In this document: positions 1 through 10,232 of the stretch, piece after piece
Layout of the letters: each line of letters starts with the position of its first letter
Position numbering within the stretch: position 1 is the stretch's first letter
The notes under the pieces: generated by a model
The model's input: only the letters and a program-made list of their open reading frames with translations
Told to the model about the DNA's origin: nothing
The model's database searches: none
Translations under genes and position numbers: made by a program
Assembly (NCBI GenBank): GCA_051453625.1
Contig: JBOZIK010000001.1
Location: 148,902,617-148,931,621 of the forward strand
Direction of reading: 5' to 3'
Source: Welwitschia mirabilis
Lineage: Eukaryota > Gnetophyta > Gnetopsida > Welwitschiales
DNA length: 29,005 nt

Positions 1-296
1 TTTCAAATAGAAGATAAAGTTTTGAATCAAAATTCAACATCCTACTCAGTAGGAGATGAGAAAATAAGAGATAATAGTAACTAAATTCAATCTTTTAACA
101 ATTAGTGTGGGGATGGCCATTAGTTAAATAATGATATTGAGGTATTAAATTATATCCCTACCATCCATTCATTTCTATATAATTAAAATGAAAAATCCAT
201 TCATGAAAAATCTAAAAAATTTTCAATCAACGAAAAATATGATGCTCTTATTTCTCTTGATAATATTTTTGATAAATCCAATAATTTAGAGAATAA
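1..296 (+). pseudogene. Decayed reading frame, unknown product, 5' part of the 1-1169 coding-like stretch
   Basis: Frame 1 is fairly open from base 1 to about 296. It has TAA near 91, TAG near 109 and 121 and TAA near 184, fewer stops than expected at this AT content. The translation is polar and rich in Asn, Lys, Glu and Ser (for example NEKYDALISLDNIFDKSNN). Around 295-330 the coding-like signal moves to another frame, so a small indel probably joins it to the next entry. I do not recognise the family. It does not resemble the Gag, protease, RT, RNase H or integrase of the neighbouring copies. Confidence 0.35.
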
Positions 297-1169
297 AAGA
301 AATATTTAATTAAAAAATATTTAATCACAAATAATGATAGAAGAAGTGAAGAAATAATCCAACAAAATAATGATAAAGATAATAATGAAGGACTGATAGA
401 GATTTATTCAAACCTCATAGAGGAGAGACTTGTTTAGTTTATCCATACTTGTACATCCTTTCCCCCTATATCTTCATATCACATCCTTCATTTTACTTCT
501 ACTTCCACTTTTACATTACCTTATAATCTTGATAATGATAACCTTTCTCTATCTGTTCCAATTAAATATTCATATAATTTTCAAGGCCATGTTCCTTTCC
601 TTGACTTTCATAATACTTATAATTTTAAAAATTATATTTCTCCTATGTCTCAATCTCTTTCTTTAAAAAATCCAATTGATTCTCAATGTAACATTCTTTC
701 TTTTTCTATCAAGTTTACTTTATCTTATGCTTTTGATGATTATCCTTTTCAAAAGTTTGGCTTGGGAAATCTTGGAATTTTGAATTGTGGTAAACCTTAT
801 CTTCTTAATGATAATCAATGCTTAGACTTAAATCTTAAGGATCTTCTCAATCTTATTACACATTCTCAAAATCCCTTAAAAAATTTTTAGATCCATTCTT
901 TTAGTAGTACCTTGAATGAATTATATAATGATACTCATTATTTATAATGTTTTAATAAGAAATTATTTGTCAATAAAGTTTATCACTTCTTTATCTCTTA
1001 TTTGGATTCTAAAATTTGTGCTATAAAAGTTTTATCACTTTACTCTCATTACCTCCAATTGATCTTACTTCAAAATGATTCTATACTTTTTATGTTTTAT
1101 CAATTTGTTTCTATTTGGTTTAATCTATATTTTTTTCTAAAAAGTATAATACACAAGTGCATATTTTAA
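297..1169 (+). pseudogene. Long near-open frame of unknown function (about 290 codons, three in-frame stops)
   Basis: The frame with codons starting at 297 runs to TAA 1167-1169. It has only three internal stops: TAG 435, TAG 888 and TAA 945. At roughly 70% AT about 20 or more stops would be expected, so this was almost certainly protein coding. The product is rich in Asn, Ser, Phe and Leu, with pieces such as PYNLDNDNLSLSVPIKYS and GNLGILNCGKPYLLNDNQ. Its C-terminal 40 residues are very hydrophobic (FYQFVSIWFNLYFFL). The last part (from about 1080) may already be the start of the integrase C-terminal domain, because it leads directly into the DPYL..KVH stretch that aligns with element 2. The rest matches no domain of elements 1 or 2. 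Candidates are an extra (env-like or captured) ORF, or a very diverged integrase core. Unresolved. Confidence 0.5.
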
Positions 1170-1400
1170 ATAACTAGTTCAATCTCTTAATGGTTAGATC
1201 CTTATCTTTTAAAAAAAGTACATCTTAAAATGGATTAGTTGAAATGTCTAACTTGAATACTTTGGAGATCAAAAGTTAAGGGATAGAAAGCTAAAAATAA
1301 TTAAAATATCTATCGATTATACCTTAAAAATGATAGAAGCACTTGTATTAGATTTTTCTCCTACCATTATCTCAATTCTTCCTTAGTCGATTCTTTTAGT
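1170..1400 (+). pseudogene. Integrase C-terminal remnant of element 0
   Basis: Bases 1196-1360 align well with 24226-24395 of element 2, which encodes the Athila-type integrase tail (GPYLIEKVHSNGL, then VNGQGLKIYE). In element 0 the same stretch reads DPYLLKKVH and, after a one-base shift, NGLVEMSNLNTLEI. It then breaks up with stops at the VNGQ..K motif. The following acidic tail (..MIEALVL..) is also recognisable around 1320-1360. The terminal stop seen in elements 1 and 2 (TAG 12997, TAA 24416) is not conserved. It shows frameshifts and several TAA/TAG codons. This part of integrase normally contacts DNA and chromatin. Confidence 0.65.
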
Positions 1401-3556
1401 AAATGTTATTATATAACTTGAACATCTTTAACTTGATAAATTTTTTACTTTATAAAGTTATCATGACTAGTAAATATTTTACTTGAGCATTCTACATGAT
1501 AATATTGGATTCACCTAATATTAATACATTCATATTTCTATAAACTCCATTTTTAAGGAAGATGCCTTGGTTTCTTTTGTTCTCTCTTAATGATGTAATT
1601 CTTTAGTTGTTTAGGGTGTTCTTCCTTGTTTTGCATCTCATTTTTTCATCCTTATCCTTATAAGTACTTGATCATGTTGAATTTGTTTTTTATTTAAAAA
1701 AAAGAAAAAAATAAAGAAAGAAAAGATATAACTAATAACCATAATAATTTGTACCTGAGCTAGAAACATGGTCATCATGATATCCTATCACAAGCACACT
1801 AAGACAAATTTTCCCAAAAGGGGCATTTGGCAGTGTCATATGATAGCTGTGGAAACTCCAGTGGAGGTGAGTTGGCCATGTTGTATAGGTCCTTACTCCT
1901 ATGATAATGGTTGCACTCCCCTCATCATGAAAAAATAATTTTGACTTAGAGGCTATGGGATTAGTAATGTCCTTAGTATTATTAGAGGCATTGCTTGTTT
2001 TCTAGACTCATTTTGCATAAAACAATTTTACATGATCATTTTACTTTTTTGTATTCTTATGTTATTTTGGGTTATGAATAGGTGGGTTCATTTCTAAGTA
2101 GCTTTTGATCTTATCATTCATTGATTAAAAACATTAGATATACTTGGTTTTATCATAATTACTACTTATTCAAGTGGAACTTTATGAGTTTTTACATTAT
2201 GTCATACATTATTATTAGATGATTTATGATTTTTACCAAGGGATTTTGCTAGGATGGAATTTTGGGTAGGTCAAAAATATTTGTCATGTTCCTGTTCATC
2301 CATTTTCATTATGTTTTTTCTAGTTGTTTCATTTGGAATTTTCAAACTTATTTGCATATCATTTTCCACATAATAATTAAGACTTGATTATTTGGAGGTT
2401 TTTTTTTCACTAATATTTTTTATTTATAAGGGTTGTTTTTCCTTTAGCTACTTTAAATTGGTGCATTCGTTTCACTTTGATTGATGTATTTCTTTTATTT
2501 TATGTTACTGTTTTTCCCTTTCTTTACTTTTAGTTTTTGCATACATCCACTTATAAAATTTTGAATACTCATTGAGTTTGGGATTCATTTGAGTATTTCT
2601 TTTGAGCATTGATTTTTTCTATGTAATGCATTATTATGGTCTCATAAGTCTTTTTCCCTATGATCATGGTTTCTAGGATAATTCTTCACTTTTTACCTTT
2701 TTTCTATTTTTCTACTGCTTTCTGATTACTTGCTTACTTTTTGAATTTTTTGAATTTTTTCTAATATATCTAAACATCTTATTTGATTAATAGTATCTCA
2801 TGTATGTCATTCTCATGATAGACAGGATGATAGCCATCATTTTTACTCTATGTAATCTAAGATGTCTTGCTTCACCGATGGGGGGAGGGTGGCAGGACAC
2901 CTCTTTGAGCTTTTTTCTAATATATTAAGCAAAAATTTATAACTCTAAATTTTAAATAATCATTTTAAACTTTCATGATACATATTTATGATGAGTTATT
3001 TCGATATGATTTCATGTTACTTGAATAAATTTCATGGATTTTATTTAGTAGGAGCATAGTAGCTATGATTTCATGTTATTTATGATGAGTTATTTCGATA
3101 TGATTTCATGATACATATTTATGATGAGTTTCCAGTAGTTATGTTTCAAATCATTTAAAGAAAGAGAATATTATGATTAAACTTGTACTTTACTCTTCTA
3201 GAATAGATTAATGAACTTTTCATGAATCATTATCTGAAATTATCACTACTTAATTTTATACTTCAATTTTAGTATCCCTATTATGCAAATACATTATCAT
3301 TTTCTGAAATATCATTGTTACATTTTATGATTTGTTTATGTGTATAACATTCATCCATTCTATTATGATGTGTTTAAGTAGGAGCCTTATGAATACATTA
3401 GTAATTATATCAATTAACGGATTTTTTTCTATTCCTATATGATAAAATTAAATTCAAAATCCATTTTTTTAATTACTAATTATCTTAGTCAAATTGACTT
3501 GCAATATAATCAATCATTCACTTTGTTAGGGATTAATAAGGCTAAGTAGTGGGCTA
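1401..3556 (+). other. 3' non-coding region of element 0 (integrase end to LTR A)
   Basis: No sustained reading frame. It is homologous in order to 24420-26432 of element 2. It contains a purine-rich tract (1695-1726), a conserved block (1765-1935, 'CTATCACAAGCACACTAAG' and onward) also present in elements 1 and 2, one copy of the nested-palindrome motif (2805-2833), and a G-run block (2878-2900). It also has a recent local duplication (2971-3135) and two polypurine-tract-like AAGTAG sequences (3376 and 3544). The second of these directly precedes LTR A. In Athila elements an env-like ORF can sit here; I see none in this copy. Confidence 0.6.
2971..3135 (+). repeat. Local direct duplication in the 3' region of element 0
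   Basis: A 32-base stretch beginning TTTATGATGAGTTATTTCG occurs identically at 2985-3016 and 3079-3110, 94 bases apart. The flanking ATACATATTTATGATGAG recurs a third time from 3111. Both full copies keep the same CpG (TTCGAT), so the duplication looks younger than most of the decay around it. Probably replication slippage or template switching. Confidence 0.8.
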
Positions 3557-4900
3557 TGTTATGATGCTAATTTCTAATAATTTGATGTCATATTTGAAGT
3601 ACTTTTGTAGGACATTCATATAGATTTAGATGCAATTTTAATGATTATGAATATTTAGTGTTATTATTATAGAAACATGTAATTCTTTTCATAATTAGAG
3701 GCATTTTAGACATGTTTTGATACTTAGTATGTTGGAGGAAGATTAATGATGAAGAAGACTAATTTGCTTTACTTGGAGAGCTTTTCAATGGTTTCATCTC
3801 CAATGTTATTTTTATGATAGATAAGATAGCATTGTATTAGCTCATTACAACAACAATGTGTACTAAATTTTGGAGCTAATGAATCCCTTTTTTTAAGGAG
3901 GTATCCTTCTCATTATCATCCCCATGACATAATTAATGACAACATATCTAAAGCTAACTGTGGGATTAATTACGAAGGTAAAAGCTGATGATTTATCTAT
4001 TATTATCAGGCATCATCTCTAGTGTCATCCCCATAATAGTTAGGATGATAACAATTTTGTATAATATCTTGTAATGTGGTCATGCGCCCCACCTGGGATG
4101 CTAGGTTTCTTCTTTGAATTCTAAGGTTATAGTTCTAGAAACTTTTAATATAAAACTATAAATATCTTTATTGTGCTTACTTCTAATTAATTTTTTGTAT
4201 TCGATGCTCTTATGATGGAGTACTAAAGGATAATAGATCCATCCAATAGCTACAAAGAGAAGTTACTCTTGGTGTTAGGATAATAATCCTTCATTGGGAA
4301 GCTACTACCTTATTGTAATTGGATGTAAAAGTTCTATGATTAATTCAAATTCTCTTTTTACTATAATTCTATTTATGTTCCTTATGATTTAAGTTGATTA
4401 TAATTTGATGATAATTCTATAATTTATTTAAGTCATAAGGGTAACTTTTGTTAAGGTTGATTCTATTAGTTTAGATTTGCATTGTTATTTTATTTCATAT
4501 TTACATATGCATATTCTATTTGGAATATATCATAGTTTACATTGGTTAGGAATAAGTTATGAATTCTTCTTAATTAATTTTAATTATAGAAAGCTAGTTC
4601 TTGTAATAGAAAAATTAGGATCCAATTAGAATCCATTTCATTTCCATTCTTATCCATTGCATTTCATTTCCATCTATCTTGCATTGCATTTTACATTATT
4701 ATTTACTTTTAATTATTTAAAGAGAAAAGATCAAAAATACTTTTGGAAAATCAATTTTATAACCCTAAGCCTAGTGCCTTCATTGGAATTTTAACATTCA
4801 AGCTAACTATCATATATGGTAGAGTGTGTGTTTTGCAAGTATTGTGATTTACACGTTTTTCATAAAGGACTTAAAGATTATATAAATTTATACCACAATA
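3557..4900 (+). repeat. LTR A, 3' LTR of element 0
   Basis: It starts TGTTATGATGCTAATTTC, aligning with the start of LTR C (26433), and ends at ...TTTATACCACAATA (4900), aligning with the ends of LTRs B and C. About 1344 bases, slightly longer than B (1221) and C (1250) because of extra sequence in U3. A polypurine-like tract (AAGTAGTGGG, 3544-3553) sits 13 bases before the start, exactly as for LTR C. U3 carries three copies of the nested-palindrome motif (about 3793-3830, 3911-3943, 4023-4051). The promoter box is TATAAATA at 4157-4164. U5 contains the conserved TAGATTTGCATTGTTATT stretch. Confidence 0.85.
4157..4164 (+). promoter_or_regulatory. TATA box of LTR A
   Basis: TATAAATA within the conserved context TAAAACTATAAATA. 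The same box and context occur in LTR B (17617) and LTR C (26942). A conserved TTCTAGAA-like stretch lies 20-25 bases upstream. It marks the expected Pol II start that defines the U3/R boundary. Confidence 0.6.
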
Positions 4901-5047
4901 GTTACATAATTTCTTGCTTTGGGAATTATAATAAAAATTGTTAATTCAACTAATCTTCAGACACTCTTATGTCTAATCCACTAGTCTTCTTGATTAATTT
5001 GTTTTAGAATCAGTTTTATTCATGAAATGCTTAGTGGTAATCATCTG
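4901..5047. other. Spacer between LTR A and LTR D
   Basis: About 147 bases of AT-rich sequence with no ORF or recognisable element. It lies between the end of the 3' LTR of element 0 and the start of the 5' LTR of element 1, so it may be a scrap of old target DNA. The last bases (GCTTAGTGGTAATCATC) loosely resemble the tract that precedes the other LTRs. Confidence 0.4.
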
Positions 5048-5103
5048 TGTTGTGATACCAATTCATCATATTTTGATAGTATATTTTATGATGTTTTATG
5101 AGG

Positions 5104-5252
5104 GATAGAAGATTAATTTAGTTATTTTTAAGAACTATATTATGAAGGAATATTAATTTAGTTATTTTTAAGAACTATAAGAACTATAATGAAGGGATAG
5201 AATATTAATTTAATTATTTTATTATGGAGCTATTAACATGGAGCTATTAAGA
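5104..5252 (+). repeat. Short tandem repeats in U3 of LTR D
   Basis: ATTAATTTAGTTATTTTTAA with its continuation occurs at 5112-5139 and 5152-5179, 40 bases apart, and a third diverged copy starts near 5204. AGGGATAGAAGATTAATTT near 5102 recurs near 5194. GGAGCTATTAA is doubled at 5226 and 5240. This is slippage-type growth inside an LTR promoter region. Confidence 0.75.
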
Positions 5253-5531
5253 TGGCAATCTAATGTGATAATCAAAAGTTTCTATCATGTCATATGTTGT
5301 TCACTTAACATAGGTCACAATACATTAGTTAGATTTCGATTTAAATTCCAATGATATCATGATGTGATATACTATGATTAGATATTGAGATATGTCATGT
5401 CCATGATTATTTTAATAATGATAGCAAGCATGACAACTTAATAACTTCTTTCCAGCTAAGTCATTTATATTCTAGTTTTTGCTTAATGATCATTATTTGC
5501 TTGTATCTACCTTCTAAAATCCTAATTACCC

Positions 5532-5542
5532 TATAATAAATA
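5532..5542 (+). promoter_or_regulatory. TATA-like box of LTR D
   Basis: TATAATAAATA at the position expected from the other LTRs (about 480 bases from the LTR start), followed by ACAAAAACC. It is weaker than the TATAAATA of A, B and C. Confidence 0.35.
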
Positions 5543-6472
5543 CAAAAACCATTTATTCGCCTAAATTTATTATATCATAACTTGTAAAGAAGGGTGGCAA
5601 GTGCATTTAAAAATGTTAAGAATTCATTTTAGATTTAAGGGAGATAATTCTTAATGCTAGGAAATGCATTTGTCATTGAGGAGTTACTACCCTACTTAGG
5701 TGCTTTGTAAGATATTTGGAATTGGAATAAATGTTAACTTTTTATATATTCTCTCTTATCTCTCTTTTAACTTGTGTTTTATTTAACTAATGCTTTTGAT
5801 AGATTAATTATAATTTAATACAAGTAATAAGGCCTAAGTTTGAATCACAACAACTCTGAAATTAGTTATCATAGGCTTGCATTCATTATTTCTTATGCAT
5901 TTTACATTTCATCATTAGATCATTTGCATTGTTATTTCCTTTTTTGCACAGTAAAATATAAAATACTTAGAGATTTATACTATGGATCATGATGATTTAT
6001 CTTTTTAAATCAAGTGCTTAATTAGTATATTAACTTATGCTCTTAAGTATATGACATTTTTTGGTTAAATCGCCTTATACTAAGCCTAGATGAAATCATA
6101 TTATATTTAGAATTGATTCCTTTTAAAGTGCAATTTATGTTTTCAAAATCTTAGTTGAAATAAGTATAGTGAAGTTCATACTATCATTTTAACTATTTAC
6201 TTTTTGTTTATATCTAATACTCATGGGTACAATCTACTTTCTTTAAGGGGATTACCTAAAGATATCTACTTACCTTTTGTCTAAAGGCAAAACTATCTCT
6301 AAGGTCTATGCCTATCTAAGAAATATTATTCACTTTTAGAGGGTAATATATTATTTTCACTTATTGTTTATATTGTGTACCATTTATTATGAATTATCTC
6401 TTTTTTTCATAATTTCTTTTTTCTCTAGGTACCCTCTTAGAGTGTTGGTAATCCTTTGAATCTACACCACAC

Positions 6473-6671
6473 TTGAAGAATGTGTTACTCTTGCTAGGTC
6501 TACCTTTTTGTGTCTTGTGTGATTTGGAAGGATTACCACATAGAAAGAAGTCTTTTGGTGTCTTTTTTCTTAGATCCTAGGTAAATATTACACTTTAATG
6601 TGATCCTGAAGATTATCTTATAATGGGTATGAGTTAAAAGATTGGATTTCAATTACAGATCATGTAATGAA
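6473..6671 (+). other. Leader of element 1 between LTR D and gag, with a strong stem-loop
   Basis: A stem is formed by TGGTAATCCTT (6446-6456) and AAGGATTACCA (6528-6538), a perfect 11 bp. It can be extended inward by AATC plus CACAC pairing with GTGTGATT, with a 5-base bulge. The structure spans the inferred LTR end and the start of the leader, where a primer-binding site and a packaging signal would be expected. I cannot identify a TGG-starting primer-binding site. A sequence TGTACCATTT (near 6376) also occurs just after LTR B (near 18363). Confidence 0.45.
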
Positions 6672-8690
6672 ATGCCATCAAGTACTAAAGAGAAGAAGAA
6701 AAAGGTAAGTTATCAATGTGAAAAATAACTTTTACAAGAGATAATTTAACAAGGTCTTAAAGTTCATAATTTAAGGACTAGAGGTGAGTAAAGTTTTATT
6801 AATAGATCTTAAATTAATAAATTATATTTTATAGAAGATCTTAGCTTACATTTTAAAAATGTTTTTTTATCTATTGAACAATCTTCTTTAATTGCAAAAT
6901 GCCCTCTTGAAATAAAAACTACCTCTTCATCTACAAGTCCTTCTAGGCCTAATTCAAGTTCTTTTGAAAGACAAGCTTCAACTTCATATTCATTGAAAAG
7001 TAAAAATTTAAGTCAAACTCCTCCTCCCTCATCATACTCCATAATGTCTTCATATTCTAGTGGTATCCTTCAAAAAACTCATAAAAATAAATATGGATCA
7101 AAACATAGATAAATCCACAATCCTTTTGAGCTTTCTATTGGAGATGACATAAAGATCAAGAACCTTAGTTCTTATCCCTCTTTTTGTAATGAAACTCATG
7201 AAGTTAAAACTCACAAAGATTCTTATGAACATATCACTACAATAGAATAGTTAATACTCACATGTAATGTAAAGAAATCAATAACTAATAGGAATTACAT
7301 GATAGTATTTCCTTATACATTGAATGAAAAATATAAGAATTTACTTAAGACCTTACTCCATAAGAGTCTTAAAACTTTAAAAGACACAAAATAGAGATTT
7401 ATCAAATTATTCCTTAGTGGAAACACAGTTAGATAAATATATCATGAGGTAATAAATTTTCAACAAAAAGATAATGAGGATTATGCATCTTCTTGGGAAA
7501 GATTCTTAATTCTAGTTTTAGCCAATCCTATAGAAAAATTCAAGCAATAATAATTGAGTTATCACATCTATAATGGCCTTACTAGTGCAAAAAAATAAAT
7601 GGTAGATCTATACTATGTAGGAAGTTTGTTCCAACATACAACTAATGAAGCATGGAAATAGTTACATGATTTAGTTGAACTTAGTCAAACATGGCCTAAA
7701 CCAAGAGAAAGAAGATCCTTGAATAATTATTAAGAGAACTAAATCATATAAAAAATCAAGAGAAAAAACAATAACAAAGCATATATAATGATGAAGATAG
7801 TAGTGATAGTAATAGACTACTTGTGATAAAAATGGTAAAAGTAATTAAAGATGTAAAACTAGTGAAAGACCACACTATACCTACTCCCACTTCTGAATTA
7901 TGTGAATATGTTCATCTAGTTACTAAATGTCCATTTTTACCAGTAATAAAAGTAGTAATGGATGAAGTATGATATGCAAATCTATAAATCTTAATCACTA
8001 TAAAGGATGTTATCATAATGATAAGAAATCCTATCCTTAATCAAGTCCTTCACGCAGACCTAAGTATAAATCTTTATTCAAGCGACCATACAACTCAAGA
8101 TATGGATAATATAATAAGCCTAAGAAAGATCCACTTAAAGAGGTTATGATAGAGATTAAGAATATCCATGAAAAAAACTCACAAAAGCATTTAGCAAACT
8201 CAAAAGAGCATACAAGATTTAGCAAGAGTAATGTAACGAATTATGTTGGTAAATCAAAGATAACAAGGCACTTTAGATTCCAATACTATATCTAATACAA
8301 ATGATGATAAGAATGATTAGAAGGTTATTACCTGAAGAGGCACTACTACTACACCCCAAGAGCCATAGAAGTGTGATGATGTTGAAGAAAATAAGGATGA
8401 AGATATAGAAATTCTTAATGAGTTACTCCTTTCTTCTACTTCTGCTTCATCAAATAATAATAAATCATCAATAAAGAAAAGTAAGAAGCATCTTACTCCT
8501 TCATAAGATAGATGTAACTTCAATTCCACATATGAGTAACATCTTAAAACCATCATAAAAGATGTTAATATCATACTACCATTGTGATGCATACTTCAAG
8601 ACAACCTAAAATATTCCAAAGCTTGGAAGGATCTTTATAGGAAAAAGTAAAAATAAATACTACCAAGTATAGTATTCTTAGATTAATCTA
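6672..8690 (+). pseudogene. gag: gag pseudogene of element 1 (Athila-type Gag)
   Basis: The start is ATG 6672 (MPSSTKEKKKK). This frame runs on, with stops, into a Ser/Pro-rich N-terminal part (SSSTSPSRPNSSSFERQAS). The Athila/Retrotrans_gag core follows around 7230-7700, with pieces such as FPYTLNEKYKNLLKTL, DYASSWERFL, YNGLTSAKK and ELSQTWPKP. A zinc-knuckle-like stretch lies near 7895-7935 (CEYV, then H, then KCP; one Cys and possibly one codon missing). A basic tail follows (SRRPKYKSLFKRPYNSRYG, 8051-8107). At least one frame change occurs between core and tail, and there are many TAA/TAG stops. An acidic Ser-rich linker (8350-8510) leads to protease. In a live element Gag forms the particle and binds the RNA. 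This copy is dead. Confidence 0.75.
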
Positions 8691-9105
8691 TGACTAACTT
8701 AGTATTACAAAAATGTGTTAGATAGCAACTATTAATATGATATTATAAGGAAATAAAAATGTCAAAAACACTCTAATAGATATATGTGCAAGTGTGAATA
8801 TCATGAATATACATGTTTATAAGAAGTTTGGTTTAGAAATGTGAATTGGACCAACTTAGATTATTTTGGAAATGATTGATGCAAATTAAGAAAATCTATT
8901 AGAATCATTAAATATCTAGTTATTCAAAGAGAGAAAGCTTATTATCCATTAGATGTCATAATCATTGAGATTAATCACAGTGGATGGTATCCATTACTCC
9001 TAGATAGACCTTTTTATGCCACTGTCCATTACATTATAAACACTAGAACTAGGATCATGGAATTCATATTTGTAGTAAAAAATCTAGATATAAGTTTTTA
9101 ATGCA
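8691..9105 (+). pseudogene. Aspartic protease remnant of element 1
   Basis: Around 8758-8840 the frame reads LIDICASVNIMN followed by HVYKKFGLE. This matches the retropepsin active-site region of Athila elements, where the normal core is D-x-G-[AS]-S followed by INLMP..VYKKLGLG. Asp is at 8779-8781. The expected Gly codon is TGT (Cys) at 8785-8787, so the active site is broken. Further on, YPLLLDRPFYATVHYIINT (near 8989-9045) is the 'ILGRPFLAT' flap-side region, with Gly changed to Asp. There are several in-frame stops (TGA after GLEM, TAG after GPT, TAA) and at least one frame change. It would normally cleave the Gag-Pol polyprotein. Confidence 0.7.
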
Positions 9106-9581
9106 GCAAAAAAAGTGATACAAAGATCCAAGTGATGATATTACTAAAGACATTATATCAACTATGTTTTTAGAACATCATTCACTTGAATTGAATGCTC
9201 TTACTCATATCCAACCAATACTTTTTGATGATATGAAGGAATTCTTAACTATCTTAGGTAGCCTTAATTCCATCAATCTTATGAACTTGATAAGATCATG
9301 AAACCTTTAATGAAAGAAATTGTTGACAACATTACAACCCAAGACATAGAACAAGTAAAATCTATGAAGTCAACATTTGATGAGAATGGTTATTCAACCC
9401 CTTATAAACATGGAGGAGTTAACTTTAAGATAAATTTAAAAGATCTTAAAAAGAAATTAAAGTACATTTTTATTAATAATAACCCTAAAAAAACCTTTAA
9501 TTATTAGTAGTTATTTCTATCCTAAAGTATAAATGTCCTTTGTATCATTGCTTACATCTAAGACAAAGCCTTTGTATGGAG
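9106..9581 (+). pseudogene. Protease-RT linker of element 1
   Basis: It contains an open piece, 9298-9507, ending LKDLKKKLKYIFINNNPKK. The LK.L...LKYIFL motif matches the linker of element 2 (LKKLSQHLKYIFL near 21550-21590) and the conserved 'LKPLPEHLKYAYL' segment just upstream of RT in Athila Pol. This frame closes with TAG TAG at 9505-9510. A frame change is needed to reach the RT. It is part of the original polyprotein, not an independent gene. Confidence 0.6.
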
Positions 9582-10232
9582 TCATAAGGACTATCTCTTA
9601 TTTCATCACATATTGTTAACCACAAACTATACCTTAAGTGTAAAGCAAATTCCATAAGGAAATCATTAAAAAACTTAAATGCAGTACTAAAATAAGTGGT
9701 TAAGGATAAAATCATGAAACATTTAGATGCTAACATCATTTATCCTTTAAGCGATAGTGAGCAGATTAGTTCATTAATAGTTGTACCAAAGAAAGGTAGT
9801 AAGTGGAGGGTATGCATATATTTCTGTAGACTTAATGAAGTTACCAAAAAAAATTATTATCCTATTTCTATTTTTGATTAAGTTTTGAATAGAATACAAG
9901 GACATGCATTTTACTATTTTCTTGAGGCTTATAGTGGGTACAACCAAGTATGTATTTCAAACAAGGATCAAGTAAAAACTACCTTCACCTATTATTTTGG
10001 TAATTATGCTTTTAGAAAAATGCCTTTTGATTTATATAATGTTCCACATACCTTTCAATGTGTTATTATGGGAATCTTTAGTGATCTTGTAGAAAACTAT
10101 ATTGAAATTTTCATGTATGATTTTTTAGTCTCTAGAGATTCCTTTGATCAAATATTGAATCATTTAGTACAAGCATTAGATAGGTGTATTAAAAGTAAAC
10201 TTCACCTTAGTTGGGAAAAGAGCCATTTATAA
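9582..10232 (+). pseudogene. Reverse transcriptase pseudogene of element 1
   Basis: One frame (codons divisible by 3) is open over nearly the whole fingers/palm region, with stops only at about 9693-9695 and 9879-9881. The latter is TAA where Gln is usual. Motifs in order: DANIIYPLSDSEQISSLIVV, PKKGSKWRVCIYFCRLNEVT, YYPISIFD, YYFLEAYSGYNQ, TTFTYYFGNYAFRKMPFDLYN, VPHTFQCVIMGIFSDLVE, and IEIFMYDFLV. The last holds the catalytic pair, normally M-D-D. Here the first Asp is Tyr (TAT, 10116-10118), so polymerase activity is lost. 'MPFGL' has become MPFDL. Overall it is a typical Ty3/gypsy Athila-like RT and the best-preserved domain of element 1. Confidence 0.9.

Larger units (their letters stand above)
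1..4900 (+). mobile_element. Element 0: 3' part of an Athila-like Ty3/gypsy retrotransposon, left-truncated by the window
   Basis: Seen: an integrase C-terminal remnant (about 1170-1400) is followed by a 2.1 kb non-coding stretch that aligns with the 3' non-coding region of element 2 (24420-26432), then an LTR (A) homologous to LTRs B and C. Order and strand match element 2. The first 1169 bases do not resemble the integrase core, RT or Gag of the other two copies, so this copy is rearranged or chimeric upstream of the integrase tail. Known: in Athila elements a long non-coding or env-like region separates integrase from the 3' LTR. Inference: an old, dead copy whose 5' half lies outside the window or was deleted. 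Confidence 0.8.
5048..6472 (+). repeat. LTR D, diverged 5' LTR of element 1
   Basis: It begins TGTTGTGATACCAATTCATC, close to the LTR C start TGTTGCAATGCCAATTTAT. A TATA-like box (CTATAATAAATA) follows at 5531-5542, 484 bases in, comparable with 479 in B and 509 in C. A U5-like stretch follows (TTGCATTCATTATTTC near 5878). The 3' end is placed near CTACACCACACTT (about 6461-6473) by analogy with the TTTACACCACAA end of C. Divergence is much higher than among A, B and C, so the end is approximate. U3 contains a degenerate nested-palindrome motif (5392-5437) and local tandem repeats (5104-5252). Confidence 0.55.

Noticed and set aside
1863-1873. Splice donor GAGGTGAGT
   Set aside because: Not conserved at the equivalent places in elements 1 and 2; could be chance.
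8037-8592. Minus-strand open frames over the gag tail of element 1
   Set aside because: They are shadows of the + strand Gag linker, which has recognisable basic and acidic segments in order. The minus-strand products have no family features.
9545-9739. Minus-strand frame over the start of RT
   Set aside because: The + strand shows clear RT motifs; this is its antisense shadow.
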